The notes under the pieces: generated by a model | The model's database searches: none | Told to the model about the DNA's origin: nothing | The model's input: only the letters and a program-made list of their open reading frames with translations | Part shown: one piece after another, positions 1 to 8,375 of the stretch | Numbering within the stretch: position 1 is the stretch's first letter | Layout of the letters: the number at the start of each line of letters is the position of its first letter | Made by a program: the position numbers and the translations under genes | Source: Firmicutes bacterium UBA7523 | GTDB taxonomy: Bacteria > Bacillota > Dethiobacteria > Dethiobacterales > Dethiobacteraceae | NCBI GenBank assembly: GCA_002479415.1 | Contig: DLMZ01000030.1 | Location: 1 to 11,118, forward strand | DNA length: 11,118 nucleotides | Direction of reading: 5' to 3'

Positions 1-14
1 CAGGCCGCCCAAAA

Positions 15-216
15 AGGCGCATTGCTTTGTCGCTCACAGCCCCGTCATCCTCGACGTATATTTAATACGCCTGCGGTACCTGAAATGCTTGCTTCGCGCT
101 CTGCATCCTTTTTCAACGGCCTGAAATTGAGGACAATAGGCGCATTGCTTAACGCCCATGGGGACGGTTCTGCTGGTTTCGTGTGGCGCACCTGTTTTCA
201 ATGGCCTGGAATTGAG
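15..216. repeat. Repeat-bearing intergenic segment, probably a dispersed repeat
   Basis: No supported gene lies in bases 1-245. The segment has two visible direct-repeat pairs. A 13-base word, AGGCGCATTGCTT, is at 15-27 and again at 138-150. A 22-base word starting TTTTCAAYGGCCTG is at 110-131 and 195-216, with two mismatches. A small palindrome (CGTAT at 55-59, ATACG at 65-69) lies between. The words GGGGACGGTTC (160-170) and GTGTGGCGCACC (181-192) resemble intergenic repeats I recall from clostridial genomes near Y1-type transposases, but that is memory, not a search. The open frame through this region (22-285) has no convincing SD and runs antisense into the deacetylase gene, so it is not called as a gene. 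Confidence 0.5.
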
Positions 217-220
217 AGGA

Positions 221-247
221 AAAGACGCTGCACTTGGCAGCGTCTTT
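221..247 (-). terminator. Intrinsic terminator of the dnaE-to-deacetylase operon
   Basis: A perfect 11-bp stem (221-231 with 237-247) closes a 5-base loop (232-236). On the minus strand the stem is followed by TTTTCC, a short U-tract, so efficiency may be moderate. The deacetylase TAA stop (246-248) lies at the base of the stem, so the last codon and the hairpin share bases. Confidence 0.75.
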
Positions 248-1298
248 ATAAGTTGAGGAGTATGCTGGCTTTTTTGACAGCTTGAATAATTTCATCAGGG
301 TCTTCATACATGGGAGCTGCGTTGGGAGCCGATTCATTGTTGATAGGACGCTTCCAGCCGCCGAATTCAGCAAGAATGGTTATTACTGCTTCTGAAAGGC
401 CTTGCAGTTGATAACCGCCTTCTAAAAAAAGGACTGTTTTTCCGTTGGCGTATTTGTCGGCAATCTGCTTTGTTTGGCGAGCCATATTGGCAAAACCTTC
501 AAAGCTAATACACATACCGGCTAAGGGATCTTCGTGATAAGCATCCTGGCCGGCGGAAACCATAATCAACTCAGGCTGGAATTTATCGGCCAAGGGAATT
601 ATTATTTCTTCAAACGTTTTGGCGTAGTGACTGTCGCCGCATCCGGGAGGAAGAGGGATATTTACGTTATAGCCCTGCCCTTCTCCTTCGCCAATCTCGT
701 TTATATGGCCGGTTCCGGGGAAAGCCGGGCTTTGATGAATGGAAACAAATAATACACGGGGGTCGTGATAAAAGGCTTTTTGCGTACCATTGCCGTGGTG
801 AACATCCCAGTCAAGGAAAAGGATACGTGAAAGCTTATAATCCTCCAGCGCAATGCGAGCAGCTATAGCCCCGTTGTTAAAAATGCAAAACCCCATTCCT
901 CTGTTTGGTTCAGCGTGATGGCCGGGGGGACGGCCCAGGGAATAGCATGTTTTCAGCTTGTTATCCATAACAGCACGCATAGCTGTGAGAGCGCCGCCGG
1001 CCGACAGAAGGGCTACATCCCAGGAATGGGGTGTAAGGTATGTATCCGGGTCTAAGTACGGAGCGCGGCGTTCACAAAGCCCGTGAACATATTCAATATA
1101 TTGCTTAGTATGCACCATACCTATTTCTTCCGCAGTTGCCGGTGCAGGGGGCAAGCTCTGCAGCTTTGAAAATAAATTTTCTTTTTCCAGTTGAGAAAGA
1201 ATGGCCTGAAGCCTTTCTTTTCTTTCAGGATGATTATCGTTGGTATGCATAAAACAATCAGAGTGATAAACTATCCCGATTTGCGGTTTATTCGACAT
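246..1298 (-). CDS. Histone-deacetylase-family (AcuC/HDAC-like) Zn deacetylase
   Basis: A 350-residue arginase/deacetylase-fold protein, expected to be cytoplasmic and to remove acetyl groups from lysine side chains or small acetylated amines such as acetylpolyamines; the true substrate cannot be read from sequence. The landmarks are present in order: HPERKERL (23-30), GRPPGHHAEP (122-131) with the catalytic His pair H127/H128, DWDVHHGNGT (163-172) with Zn ligands D163 or D165 and H167, third ligand D252 in SAGQDAYHEDPL, and EGGY with the transition-state Tyr Y296. The family more often has SAGFDAH; Q251 and Y254 are local variants. Length is normal for the family. ATG at 1296-1298 follows an AAGGAGGA SD (1307-1314), which sits just past the fxsA stop. 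It is the last gene of the operon, 18 bp after fxsA, and is followed directly by a terminator. Confidence 0.9.
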   Translation of the reverse strand: MSNKPQIGIVYHSDCFMHTNDNHPERKERLQAILSQLEKENLFSKLQSLPPAPATAEEIGMVHTKQYIEYVHGLCERRAPYLDPDTYLTPHSWDVALLSAGGALTAMRAVMDNKLKTCYSLGRPPGHHAEPNRGMGFCIFNNGAIAARIALEDYKLSRILFLDWDVHHGNGTQKAFYHDPRVLFVSIHQSPAFPGTGHINEIGEGEGQGYNVNIPLPPGCGDSHYAKTFEEIIIPLADKFQPELIMVSAGQDAYHEDPLAGMCISFEGFANMARQTKQIADKYANGKTVLFLEGGYQLQGLSEAVITILAEFGGWKRPINNESAPNAAPMYEDPDEIIQAVKKASILLNL

Positions 1299-1316
1299 TT
1301 ACCGCATCCTCCTTAA

Positions 1317-1709
1317 CTAACGCCAAAAAATATGTAATGTACCGTCTTCTAGTGCTTTCTTCAGTTTGCGGCGAATGATATGTTTAACAAAATTCCGGCT
1401 GCCGGGAATTAGAAGCAGGAATCCAGCCATGTCTGAGATTAGACCCGGCGTTAACAGAAAAGCTGCGCCGACCAAAATCATAACACCGTTTAGGAGTTCA
1501 TCGCCAGGCAATTCGCCGCTACTTAAGTTATCACCGATTCTGCGCAAGACTAAAAAACCCTCGGCTCGCGCCAGCATTACACCAAAGAAACCGGTGGACA
1601 CCACCAGCAGAATTGTGGGCCATGTACCGATTATACGTCCTACCTCAATTAATAAATATAGCTCAAGCAAAGGGCCTAGCGTAAAAAGCAGTAATAGTTT
1701 TGCAAACAT
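1317..1709 (-). CDS. fxsA: FxsA family membrane protein
   Basis: A 130-residue protein of the FxsA family, whose E. coli member relieves F-plasmid exclusion of phage T7 when overproduced; the everyday role is unknown. Hydrophobic stretches at about residues 4-22, 29-48 and 74-100 predict three membrane segments, followed by a basic tail (RRKLKKALEDG) ending in FWR. The run VSTGFFGVMLARAEG (37-51) and the segment around LLTPGLISDMAGFLLLIPG carry the family hallmarks. ATG is at 1707-1709; the GGAG that serves as its SD lies within the last codons of the upstream thioesterase gene, only 3 bp separate the two, and translation is probably coupled. In B. subtilis an fxsA-like gene (ytzA) also lies just after pyk, which supports the call. 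Confidence 0.9.
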   Translation of the reverse strand: MFAKLLLLFTLGPLLELYLLIEVGRIIGTWPTILLVVSTGFFGVMLARAEGFLVLRRIGDNLSSGELPGDELLNGVMILVGAAFLLTPGLISDMAGFLLLIPGSRNFVKHIIRRKLKKALEDGTLHIFWR

Positions 1710-1712
1710 TAT

Positions 1713-2141
1713 CTACTCCACATGTTCTCCTGCAGTTTCCTGCAGGCGTTTCCAAAGAAACGGATTATATTTTTTTAAAACTACTGGCCGGCCCTGACGA
1801 TTAACAAAAGCATGTTCAGTTTCGCCGTTTGCCAACAACTCTCCAGTTTCGTGACGAAAAATTTCATATTTGAAGGCTATACGCACTTCTTGCAGGCTGG
1901 CTATGTTTGTTACCACTCGCAAAGCATCATCATAGCGGGCCGGGGATTTATAATGACAAAAAGCTTTAGTCACAGGTAAAAAGATGTCATTCTTTTCAAC
2001 TTCGCTATAAGGCATTCCTATCTGTCTGAAATATTCGGTTCTGCCCACTTCCAGCCATGTAAAATAGTTAGCGTAATAAACAACCCCCATTTGGTCTGTT
2101 TCCGCATACCTGACACGAACAATCGTTTCCCCGCTCCTCAT
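1713..2141 (-). CDS. YbgC/FadM-type acyl-CoA thioesterase (4HBT hotdog fold)
   Basis: A 142-residue single-domain hotdog protein of the 4-hydroxybenzoyl-CoA thioesterase class, expected to hydrolyse short- or medium-chain acyl-CoA esters to free acid and CoA in the cytosol. The signature is near the N-terminus: RVRYAETDQMGVVYYANY (residues 9-26), with D16 as the expected catalytic acid and YYANY lining the helix, then WLEVGRTEYFRQIG. Length matches the family (about 130-140). ATG at 2139-2141 has an AGGAG 8 bases upstream, and that AGGAG overlaps the TAG stop of pyk (2153-2155). In proteobacteria YbgC belongs to the tol-pal operon, but nothing of that system is here. The acyl specificity is not readable from the sequence. 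Confidence 0.88.
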   Translation of the reverse strand: MRSGETIVRVRYAETDQMGVVYYANYFTWLEVGRTEYFRQIGMPYSEVEKNDIFLPVTKAFCHYKSPARYDDALRVVTNIASLQEVRIAFKYEIFRHETGELLANGETEHAFVNRQGRPVVLKKYNPFLWKRLQETAGEHVE

Positions 2142-2152
2142 CCAATCAACTC

Positions 2153-3901
2153 CTAAAGTATTGTTGCCTTACCCCTGTAGATTAGACCTCTGGCTGTATC
2201 TAGCGTCACCGTTTCCCCATTTGTGAGCGTTGATACCGCATCCTTAACACCTACAATAACAGGGAGCTTCATATGGAGCGCTACAACGGCAGCATGAGAA
2301 GTTAGGCCCCCTTCCTCCACAATTAATCCTGCCGCTTTATTTAGATAAGGGACATAATCACTATCGGTATAAGGAGTAACGAGAATTTCTCCATCCTCCA
2401 GATTTTTGGTTTCCTCGCTATTAAGCGCAATTCGCACATTGCCTGTGCTTGGTTTTTTTCCTAACCCCGTGCCGCGCATTAGAATTTCCCCAACGGTATG
2501 AACACGAAGCAAGTTGGTTGTGCCGCTGACGCCCACAGGAACACCGGCTGTAATAATTACCAAATCACCGTTTGCTATGTAGCCGCTCTTCAACGAGGCC
2601 TCAATGGCCGCAGAGAACATATCATCTGTGGATGATGTGGGGCGGCAGAGAACAGGAAAAGTACCCCATGTTAACAACAGCTTGCGAGCTACCGATTCAC
2701 TAGGTGTTACAGCTATGATTCTTGCTTTAGGTTTGTATTTGGAAACCGCCTTTGCGGTAAAACCGGATTGGGTTGCTGTGATTATTGCGTTAGCTCCCAG
2801 TTCTTGAGCAGCATGACATGTAGCATAAGAAATTGCATCTGTTATGCTCCTTTCCGCAGGCGGATCAAAGTTTTCCAGCATCTGTGCATATTGGAGAGCA
2901 GTTTCTGCTCTCTGGGCAATTCGGGCCATGGTTTGAACTGTTTCCAACGGAAAGCGTCCAATCGCGGTTTCTCCCGACAGCATTATCGCATCTGTACCGT
3001 CAAAGATAGCATTGGCCACATCACTTGCTTCAGCTCTAGTAGGGCGAGGATTTCTCATCATTGAATCGAGCATTTGTGTAGCTGTTATAACTGGTTTGCC
3101 AACGGAAGTACATTTAGCGATAATCATTTTTTGAACCAAAGGCACATCCTCGGCGGGAATTTCTACTCCTAGGTCACCTCGTGCCACCATGATTCCGTCG
3201 GAAACAGCCAGGATATTGTCAAGATTCTCTACACCTTCCTGATTTTCTATTTTCGCAATGATTTGAATCTGAGAATTATGCTCTTCCAAAATAGTGCGAA
3301 TAGCTAAAACATCTGCTGGCTTCCTAACGAAAGATGCCGCTATAAAGTCGAGGTCATTTTTTATGGCAAAAATAATATCATCTTTGTCTTTCTCAGAAAT
3401 TGCTGGCAAATTAAGGTGAGCCCCTGGAATATTTACTCCTTTGCGATCGCTGATTTCACCTGTGTTTAGCACAAGACAGTTCACTTCACTGTCGGTCACC
3501 GCAGTAACTTCCATTATAATTAATCCGTCATCCAATAATATTTTCATGCCCGGGCTTACATCATTTACTATTCCGGGATAGTTAACATGAACACCTGTTT
3601 CATTTCCAATTATTTGTTCCGTAACAAGCTTAAAGCTCTGCCCTTCCCGCAGTGTTATTTTCTTTTGGGCAAATGTGCCTATGCGAATTTCCGGCCCCTT
3701 CGTATCAAGAAGGATTGCTAGATTGCTCTTTTGTTCCGCAGCAGCCTGCCTGGCAGCAGCAATAACCGCCCCATGCTCTTCGTGAGTGCCATGGGAAAAG
3801 TTTAGCCTGGCCACATCCATCCCTGCAGCTATTAACTGCTTAAGCACGGGAGCAGTATTGCTAGCAGGCCCCAGTGTACAAACAATCTTTGTTCTCCTCA
3901 T
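2153..3901 (-). CDS. pyk: Pyruvate kinase with C-terminal PEP-utiliser domain
   Basis: Catalyses PEP + ADP to pyruvate + ATP, the last step of glycolysis. The 582 residues comprise the usual kinase body (about 1-473) plus the extra swivelling PEP-utilising domain (about 490-580) found in Bacillus-type enzymes. Visible catalytic landmarks: ARLNFSHG (31-38) with R32, N34 and S36; DTKGPEIR (66-73); AKIENQEG with catalytic K217 and metal ligand E219; GDLGVEIP (242-249); ITATQMLDS (272-280); MLSGETA (307-313). Glu at position 71 of KGPE, rather than Lys, predicts a K+-dependent enzyme. The tail domain carries GGLTSHAA (531-538), the TSH motif whose His (H536) corresponds to the phosphorylated His of PEP synthase and PPDK. 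ATG at 3899-3901 follows AGGGGG at 8-base spacing. It lies 27 bp after pfkA. Confidence 0.97.
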   Translation of the reverse strand: MRRTKIVCTLGPASNTAPVLKQLIAAGMDVARLNFSHGTHEEHGAVIAAARQAAAEQKSNLAILLDTKGPEIRIGTFAQKKITLREGQSFKLVTEQIIGNETGVHVNYPGIVNDVSPGMKILLDDGLIIMEVTAVTDSEVNCLVLNTGEISDRKGVNIPGAHLNLPAISEKDKDDIIFAIKNDLDFIAASFVRKPADVLAIRTILEEHNSQIQIIAKIENQEGVENLDNILAVSDGIMVARGDLGVEIPAEDVPLVQKMIIAKCTSVGKPVITATQMLDSMMRNPRPTRAEASDVANAIFDGTDAIMLSGETAIGRFPLETVQTMARIAQRAETALQYAQMLENFDPPAERSITDAISYATCHAAQELGANAIITATQSGFTAKAVSKYKPKARIIAVTPSESVARKLLLTWGTFPVLCRPTSSTDDMFSAAIEASLKSGYIANGDLVIITAGVPVGVSGTTNLLRVHTVGEILMRGTGLGKKPSTGNVRIALNSEETKNLEDGEILVTPYTDSDYVPYLNKAAGLIVEEGGLTSHAAVVALHMKLPVIVGVKDAVSTLTNGETVTLDTARGLIYRGKATIL

Positions 3902-3928
3902 TATACATCCCCCTAAACCTTATCTTTA

Positions 3929-4888
3929 TTATATAGCTAAAATTGTTGCTAACTCAAACAATTCTTTGGAAAACGGCTTCTTTTGTGTTAACGCTTCCGT
4001 AAACGGTACAGCCTTTATTTGTCCGGCTTGGACACCAACCATCAGCCCATGGCAGCCGGAACGTAAAAAGTCTACTGCGGCAGCGCCCAGCCGGCTTGCC
4101 AACATGCGGTCAAACGCCGTCGGAGTGCCACCTCGTTGCAGATGCCCCAGCACAATTGCCCTTGTCTCCATCTTTGTAAGCTCTTGCAGTTGCTTGCCAA
4201 TTTCTATAGCGCTCCCCACTCCTTCGGCAACTAGAATAAGGCTATGTAGCTTTCCGCGTTTTACCCCACGATGAAGCCGTTCACATACTTTATCCAAATC
4301 ATAGGGCACCTCGGGGACCAATATGGACTCAGCACCGCCTGCAAGCCCTGCTGCCAAAGCAATATGCCCTGTGGAACGTCCCATAACCTCAATGAGATAA
4401 ACACGGTCATGGGAGGTAGCCGTATCTCTGACTTTATTAATAACATCGGTTACATTATTGACGGCGGTATCAAATCCGATGCTGTAATCAGTACAAGCAA
4501 TGTCATTGTCGATTGTTCCGGGGATACCCACAGTCTGTATCCCAGCGCTCTCCAATGCCGCAGCGCCTCTAAATGAACCGTCACCACCAATAACTACTAA
4601 AGCGTCTATTCCACTGGCATTAATATTCTCCAACGCTTGCTTTCGACCGGCAGGTTCTAGAAATTCAGGAGATCGAGCCGTACGTAATGCCGTACCGCCA
4701 CGGTGAATAATATCGGCAACAGAGCCTAGTCCCATCGACTCATATTCACCGTAAATCAAGCCATGATAGCCTCGACGAAAGCCAACAACTTCCAATCCAT
4801 GGTAAATTGCCTTACGAACCACTGCACGCAGCGCCGCGTTCATTCCGGGAGCATCGCCGCCGGATGTCAAAACACCTAATCTTCGCAT
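3929..4888 (-). CDS. pfkA: ATP-dependent 6-phosphofructokinase
   Basis: Phosphorylates fructose 6-phosphate to fructose 1,6-bisphosphate, the committed step of glycolysis; tetrameric and cytosolic in its family. The frame is open to 4999, but the start chosen is ATG 4886-4888: it has AGGAG (4896-4900) at good spacing and gives MRRLGVLTSGGDAPGMN, exactly 319 residues as in Bacillus and E. coli PfkA. Landmarks agree with the classic numbering: GGDGS 101-105 (Gly104 marks ATP rather than PPi use), catalytic D127 in GTIDND, R72, R162, MGR 169-171, E222, R243, H249 and R252. The allosteric-site residues R21, R25, R154, E187, R211 and K213 are all present, so PEP inhibition and ADP activation of the usual type are likely. 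Ends with tandem TAA TAA. Confidence 0.97.
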   Translation of the reverse strand: MRRLGVLTSGGDAPGMNAALRAVVRKAIYHGLEVVGFRRGYHGLIYGEYESMGLGSVADIIHRGGTALRTARSPEFLEPAGRKQALENINASGIDALVVIGGDGSFRGAAALESAGIQTVGIPGTIDNDIACTDYSIGFDTAVNNVTDVINKVRDTATSHDRVYLIEVMGRSTGHIALAAGLAGGAESILVPEVPYDLDKVCERLHRGVKRGKLHSLILVAEGVGSAIEIGKQLQELTKMETRAIVLGHLQRGGTPTAFDRMLASRLGAAAVDFLRSGCHGLMVGVQAGQIKAVPFTEALTQKKPFSKELFELATILAI

Positions 4889-4949
4889 TGCATAGCTCCT
4901 TTTTTTATGTGAAATAACCTGACCATAATTTGCCCTGCAAAAAGTCAGC

Positions 4950-7900
4950 TTATCCTGCTTTATTGATTTGGACAGCATCTCTGCCAAACAGATTTTCAAC
5001 TTCTAAAAGCCGAGGGTCATCATCATTTACCCAATAATTCTGTGATAAAAGAACTTTCTTTTTTTCTTCAGGAAAAAAGAGATAAACAGGAAGGGTGCCG
5101 CGAATTCCCTGCAATATATCTTTAAGCGAAAGCAACTGGCTAAAATCATAGCTGTCTATACAACTAATTATGACTTCCTTAGCCTCAACAGGCAGAGGAG
5201 ATATACTGTCAGCAATAATCTTCGCCTCTTCCTCCTCTTTATGGCTTGTCCTGCCCTGAACAATAACAACCCGATCGTTTTCTAGATAAGCACGGCTTTC
5301 TTCATAGACAGCAGAAAAAACTACTACTTCCACTTGATTCTGCAAGTCCTCCAGAATGAAAAAAGCCATGGGCTTGCCGGCCTTGGTAATTATCTGCTTA
5401 ACTCCGACAATCATGCCGGCAATAACTACCTGAGCATTATCCTGACACTGCTTGAGGTCACTACAATTAGTCAAATAAGGATAGTGGCTCAAAACTTTAC
5501 TATATTCCTGCAGAGGGTGGCCGCTAATATACAACCCTATAGATTCTCTTTCCATTGCTAGCCGCTCTCTGGAAGATGGTGCGGGCAAATCAGGATATTC
5601 ATCCTCTAGCTTTATCCAATCACAATCCTCCTCTGCAAACTCAAACATACACATCTGCCCGCTTTGCCGCTCCTTCTGCATCGTCTGTCCTGCGGACACA
5701 GTATCATCCAATATGGCCAGCAGTTGATTCCGGTTGGCTCCGAAGCAGTCGAAAGCACCGCTTTTAATAAGGTTCTCCATCACTTTTTTATTACAAGCGC
5801 GCAAATCCACTTTGGAACAAAAATCACGCAAGGATTCAAAGCTCCCAAGTTCACTGCGTGCCTTTAGTATTGACTCAATAGCTCCGGCACCTACATTTTT
5901 AACAGCAGACAATCCATAGCGGATTTCCTTTTCTCCGCTCACAGTGAAGTTAGCTTCGCTAATACTAATCTCAGGAGCTAACACATCAATCCCCATCCGT
6001 TTGCAATCACCGATATACGTTGCTACCTTGTCGCTTGTACCCATAACGCCAGTGAGCAAAGCCGCCATAAATTGAGTAGGATAGTTGGCTTTAAGATATG
6101 CTGTCTGATAAGCTATCAGCGCATAAGCTGCAGCGTGAGATTTATTAAAGCCGTATGAAGCAAACTTAACAATCAGGTCGTATACTTCATTAGCTGCTTT
6201 TGCCGAGTGGCCTTTTGCCGTACAGCCCTTAACAAACTTTTCCCGCTGCTCGTTTAAAACCTCCAGCTTCTTTTTACCAATTGCCCGGCGAAGCAAATCC
6301 GCCTCACCCAGAGAAAACCCTGCCATGGTGGCAGCAACCTGCATAATTTGTTCCTGATAAACCATGACGCCATACGTTTCCTTTAATATTGGCTCCAATG
6401 AAGGATGTGCATAACGAATTGGTATATGACCGTGCTTGCTTTGAATAAAGGTAGGAATCTGCTCCATTGGGCCCGGACGATATAAAGCCACCACCGCGAT
6501 AATGTCTTCGAAAACGTTAGGCTTTAATTCCCTTAAAACACTGCGCATACCGCTGGATTCCAGCTGAAATACTCCCGCAGTATCTCCATGGGACAGCAAG
6601 GCATATGTGGCTTCATCATTTAGTGGCAGCTTGGAAATATCCACTTCTTTACCCAAAGACATCTTTATCAGGCGGACTGCTTCTTCCATAATAGTTAAGG
6701 TACGCAGTCCGAGAAAGTCCATTTTTAAAAGGCCCAATTCCTCCAGTGTTCCCATGGGAAACTGGGTAACCATGCCGTCCTCTCCGGATTTCTGCAGCGG
6801 CACATAATTTACTAAAGGGTCGCGTGAAATTACTACACCCGCAGCATGTGTTGAAGCATGACGAGGCAAACCTTCCACAGCTAAGCTTAATTCTATAAGC
6901 TTAGCTACCCTTGGGTCACTCTTTGTCAGCTCTTGCAGTTCAGGCGTCTTTTCCATAGCATCGGCAATGGAAATATTAAGCTCTGCAGGTATCATCTTAG
7001 CAATCTTATCTACTTCGGCGTACGGAAGATTAAGTGCTCGCCCCACATCACGAACAGCAGCACGAGCTGCCATAGTACCAAAGGTAATAATTTGAGAAAC
7101 GCTCTCAACCCCATACTTTTCAACAACATAATCTATTACTTTTTCACGCTTTTCATAACAAAAGTCAATATCTATATCAGGCATGGTAACCCGCTCTGGA
7201 TTAAGAAAGCGCTCAAACAGCAAATTATATTTTAGGGGATCGATATTGGTAATACTCAAACAATACGCCACTAGGCTACCTGCGGCAGAGCCCCGTCCCG
7301 GCCCTACTAAAATTCCCTTTTCATGTGCATAGCGAATAAAGTCCCAGACAATTAGAAAGTAAGAAGCGTATCCCATCTGCTTTATAACATTTAACTCAAA
7401 GTCCAACCGCTCAACAACTTCAGCGGAAAGTTCCTCTCCGTAACGGCTGTGTGCGCCGTCCATACACACTTTACGCAAATAACCATTATCATCATAATCG
7501 ACAGGTATTTCATATACGGGCAAATGAGTATTGCCAAATTCAAAATCTAAATTACAGGCATCTGCAATGGCCAATGTATTATCTAGTGCATCCAGCTGCT
7601 CCGGGAAAAGAGCTTCCATTTCCTCGGCCGATTTCAAATAAAACTCAGATGATGAAAAACGCATACGGCCGGCATCCTCAACAGTTTTACCTGTTTGTAT
7701 ACAAAGCAGCACATCATGTGCTTCCGCATCACTGCTTTTTATATAGTGCAGGTCGTTAGTTGCAACTAAAGGAGTTCCGGTTGCTTTAGACAGCTGGATA
7801 AGCCCCTGGTTCACCTCTTTTTGTTCAGGAATACCATGATCCTGAATTTCAAGGAAGAAATTTTCTTTTCCGAAAGTATCACGGTAAAAACTAATAAGCC

Positions 7901-8375
7901 GCAATGCATCTTCTTCACGGTGCTCCATAATAGCGGCAGGAATATCTCCGGCTAAACAGCCGGAAAGCGCAGTTAAGCCTGAAGAATATCTTTTTAGCAA
8001 CTCGTGGTCCACCCGGGGCTTATAATAAAAGCCTTCACTAAAACCTCGGCTAACCAGCTCCATTAAGTTCTTGTACCCGTCCATATTCCTTGCCAAAAGC
8101 ACTAAATGATGCTGCCTGCTATCGCGGCGCGGATCGCGATCTGTGCGAGAGCGCGGCGCAACATAAACCTCACAGCCAATAACAGGCTTAACCCCCGCTT
8201 TTTTTGCTGCCTTATAAAAATCAATAACTCCGTACATCACACCATGATCGGTAATGGCCAATGCAGGCATCCCTAATTCAGCTGCGCGAGCCACCGATTC
8301 TTTTATTCGTCCTGCCCCATCCAGCAAGGAGTACTCTGTATGAGTATGCAAATGCACAAATTGTTGTTTTCTCAT
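4950..8375 (-). CDS. dnaE: DNA polymerase III alpha subunit, DnaE type
   Basis: Full-length (1141 residues) C-family replicative polymerase. Domains in order: PHP (about 1-270), palm/thumb/fingers (about 280-800), helix-hairpin-helix region (about 820-890), OB fold (about 982-1060) and a C-terminal tail. Catalytic aspartates D400 and D402 are in MPDIDIDF, and a third, D553, is in KMDFLG. PHP metal-binding residues look intact: H10, H12, D19, D43-H44, E69, H90, D208 and H210. QMCMF (907-911) fits the beta-clamp binding motif. ATG at 8373-8375 has GAGGTGA just upstream. Firmicutes usually also have PolC, with DnaE extending RNA primers as in B. subtilis; PolC is not visible here, so whether this is the main or accessory polymerase is open. 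No convincing sigma-A promoter was found in the AT-rich leader. Confidence 0.97.
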   Translation of the reverse strand: MRKQQFVHLHTHTEYSLLDGAGRIKESVARAAELGMPALAITDHGVMYGVIDFYKAAKKAGVKPVIGCEVYVAPRSRTDRDPRRDSRQHHLVLLARNMDGYKNLMELVSRGFSEGFYYKPRVDHELLKRYSSGLTALSGCLAGDIPAAIMEHREEDALRLISFYRDTFGKENFFLEIQDHGIPEQKEVNQGLIQLSKATGTPLVATNDLHYIKSSDAEAHDVLLCIQTGKTVEDAGRMRFSSSEFYLKSAEEMEALFPEQLDALDNTLAIADACNLDFEFGNTHLPVYEIPVDYDDNGYLRKVCMDGAHSRYGEELSAEVVERLDFELNVIKQMGYASYFLIVWDFIRYAHEKGILVGPGRGSAAGSLVAYCLSITNIDPLKYNLLFERFLNPERVTMPDIDIDFCYEKREKVIDYVVEKYGVESVSQIITFGTMAARAAVRDVGRALNLPYAEVDKIAKMIPAELNISIADAMEKTPELQELTKSDPRVAKLIELSLAVEGLPRHASTHAAGVVISRDPLVNYVPLQKSGEDGMVTQFPMGTLEELGLLKMDFLGLRTLTIMEEAVRLIKMSLGKEVDISKLPLNDEATYALLSHGDTAGVFQLESSGMRSVLRELKPNVFEDIIAVVALYRPGPMEQIPTFIQSKHGHIPIRYAHPSLEPILKETYGVMVYQEQIMQVAATMAGFSLGEADLLRRAIGKKKLEVLNEQREKFVKGCTAKGHSAKAANEVYDLIVKFASYGFNKSHAAAYALIAYQTAYLKANYPTQFMAALLTGVMGTSDKVATYIGDCKRMGIDVLAPEISISEANFTVSGEKEIRYGLSAVKNVGAGAIESILKARSELGSFESLRDFCSKVDLRACNKKVMENLIKSGAFDCFGANRNQLLAILDDTVSAGQTMQKERQSGQMCMFEFAEEDCDWIKLEDEYPDLPAPSSRERLAMERESIGLYISGHPLQEYSKVLSHYPYLTNCSDLKQCQDNAQVVIAGMIVGVKQIITKAGKPMAFFILEDLQNQVEVVVFSAVYEESRAYLENDRVVIVQGRTSHKEEEEAKIIADSISPLPVEAKEVIISCIDSYDFSQLLSLKDILQGIRGTLPVYLFFPEEKKKVLLSQNYWVNDDDPRLLEVENLFGRDAVQINKAG

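Noticed and set aside
1..245. CRISPR array or attachment site in the repeat segment
   Set aside because: There are only two copies of each repeat at unequal spacing, with no integrase or tRNA gene nearby and no regular spacers.
22..285. 87-codon open frame on the plus strand at the left edge
   Set aside because: It has no convincing SD, runs through the repeat-like segment and terminator and into the antisense of the deacetylase gene; composition is not gene-like.
2604..3064. Plus-strand open frames opposite pyk
   Set aside because: They are antisense to the conserved kinase domain, have no SD and no recognisable protein features.
4889..4949. Possible separate promoter for pfkA (TTGCAG, 17 bp, TTATTT on the minus strand)
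   Set aside because: The -10 matches the consensus at only about 3 of 6 positions; too weak to call.
4889..4999. Extended N-terminus for PfkA (37 more residues)
   Set aside because: It would overlap the end of dnaE. The internal ATG at 4886-4888 has a proper SD and gives the exact 319-residue family length.
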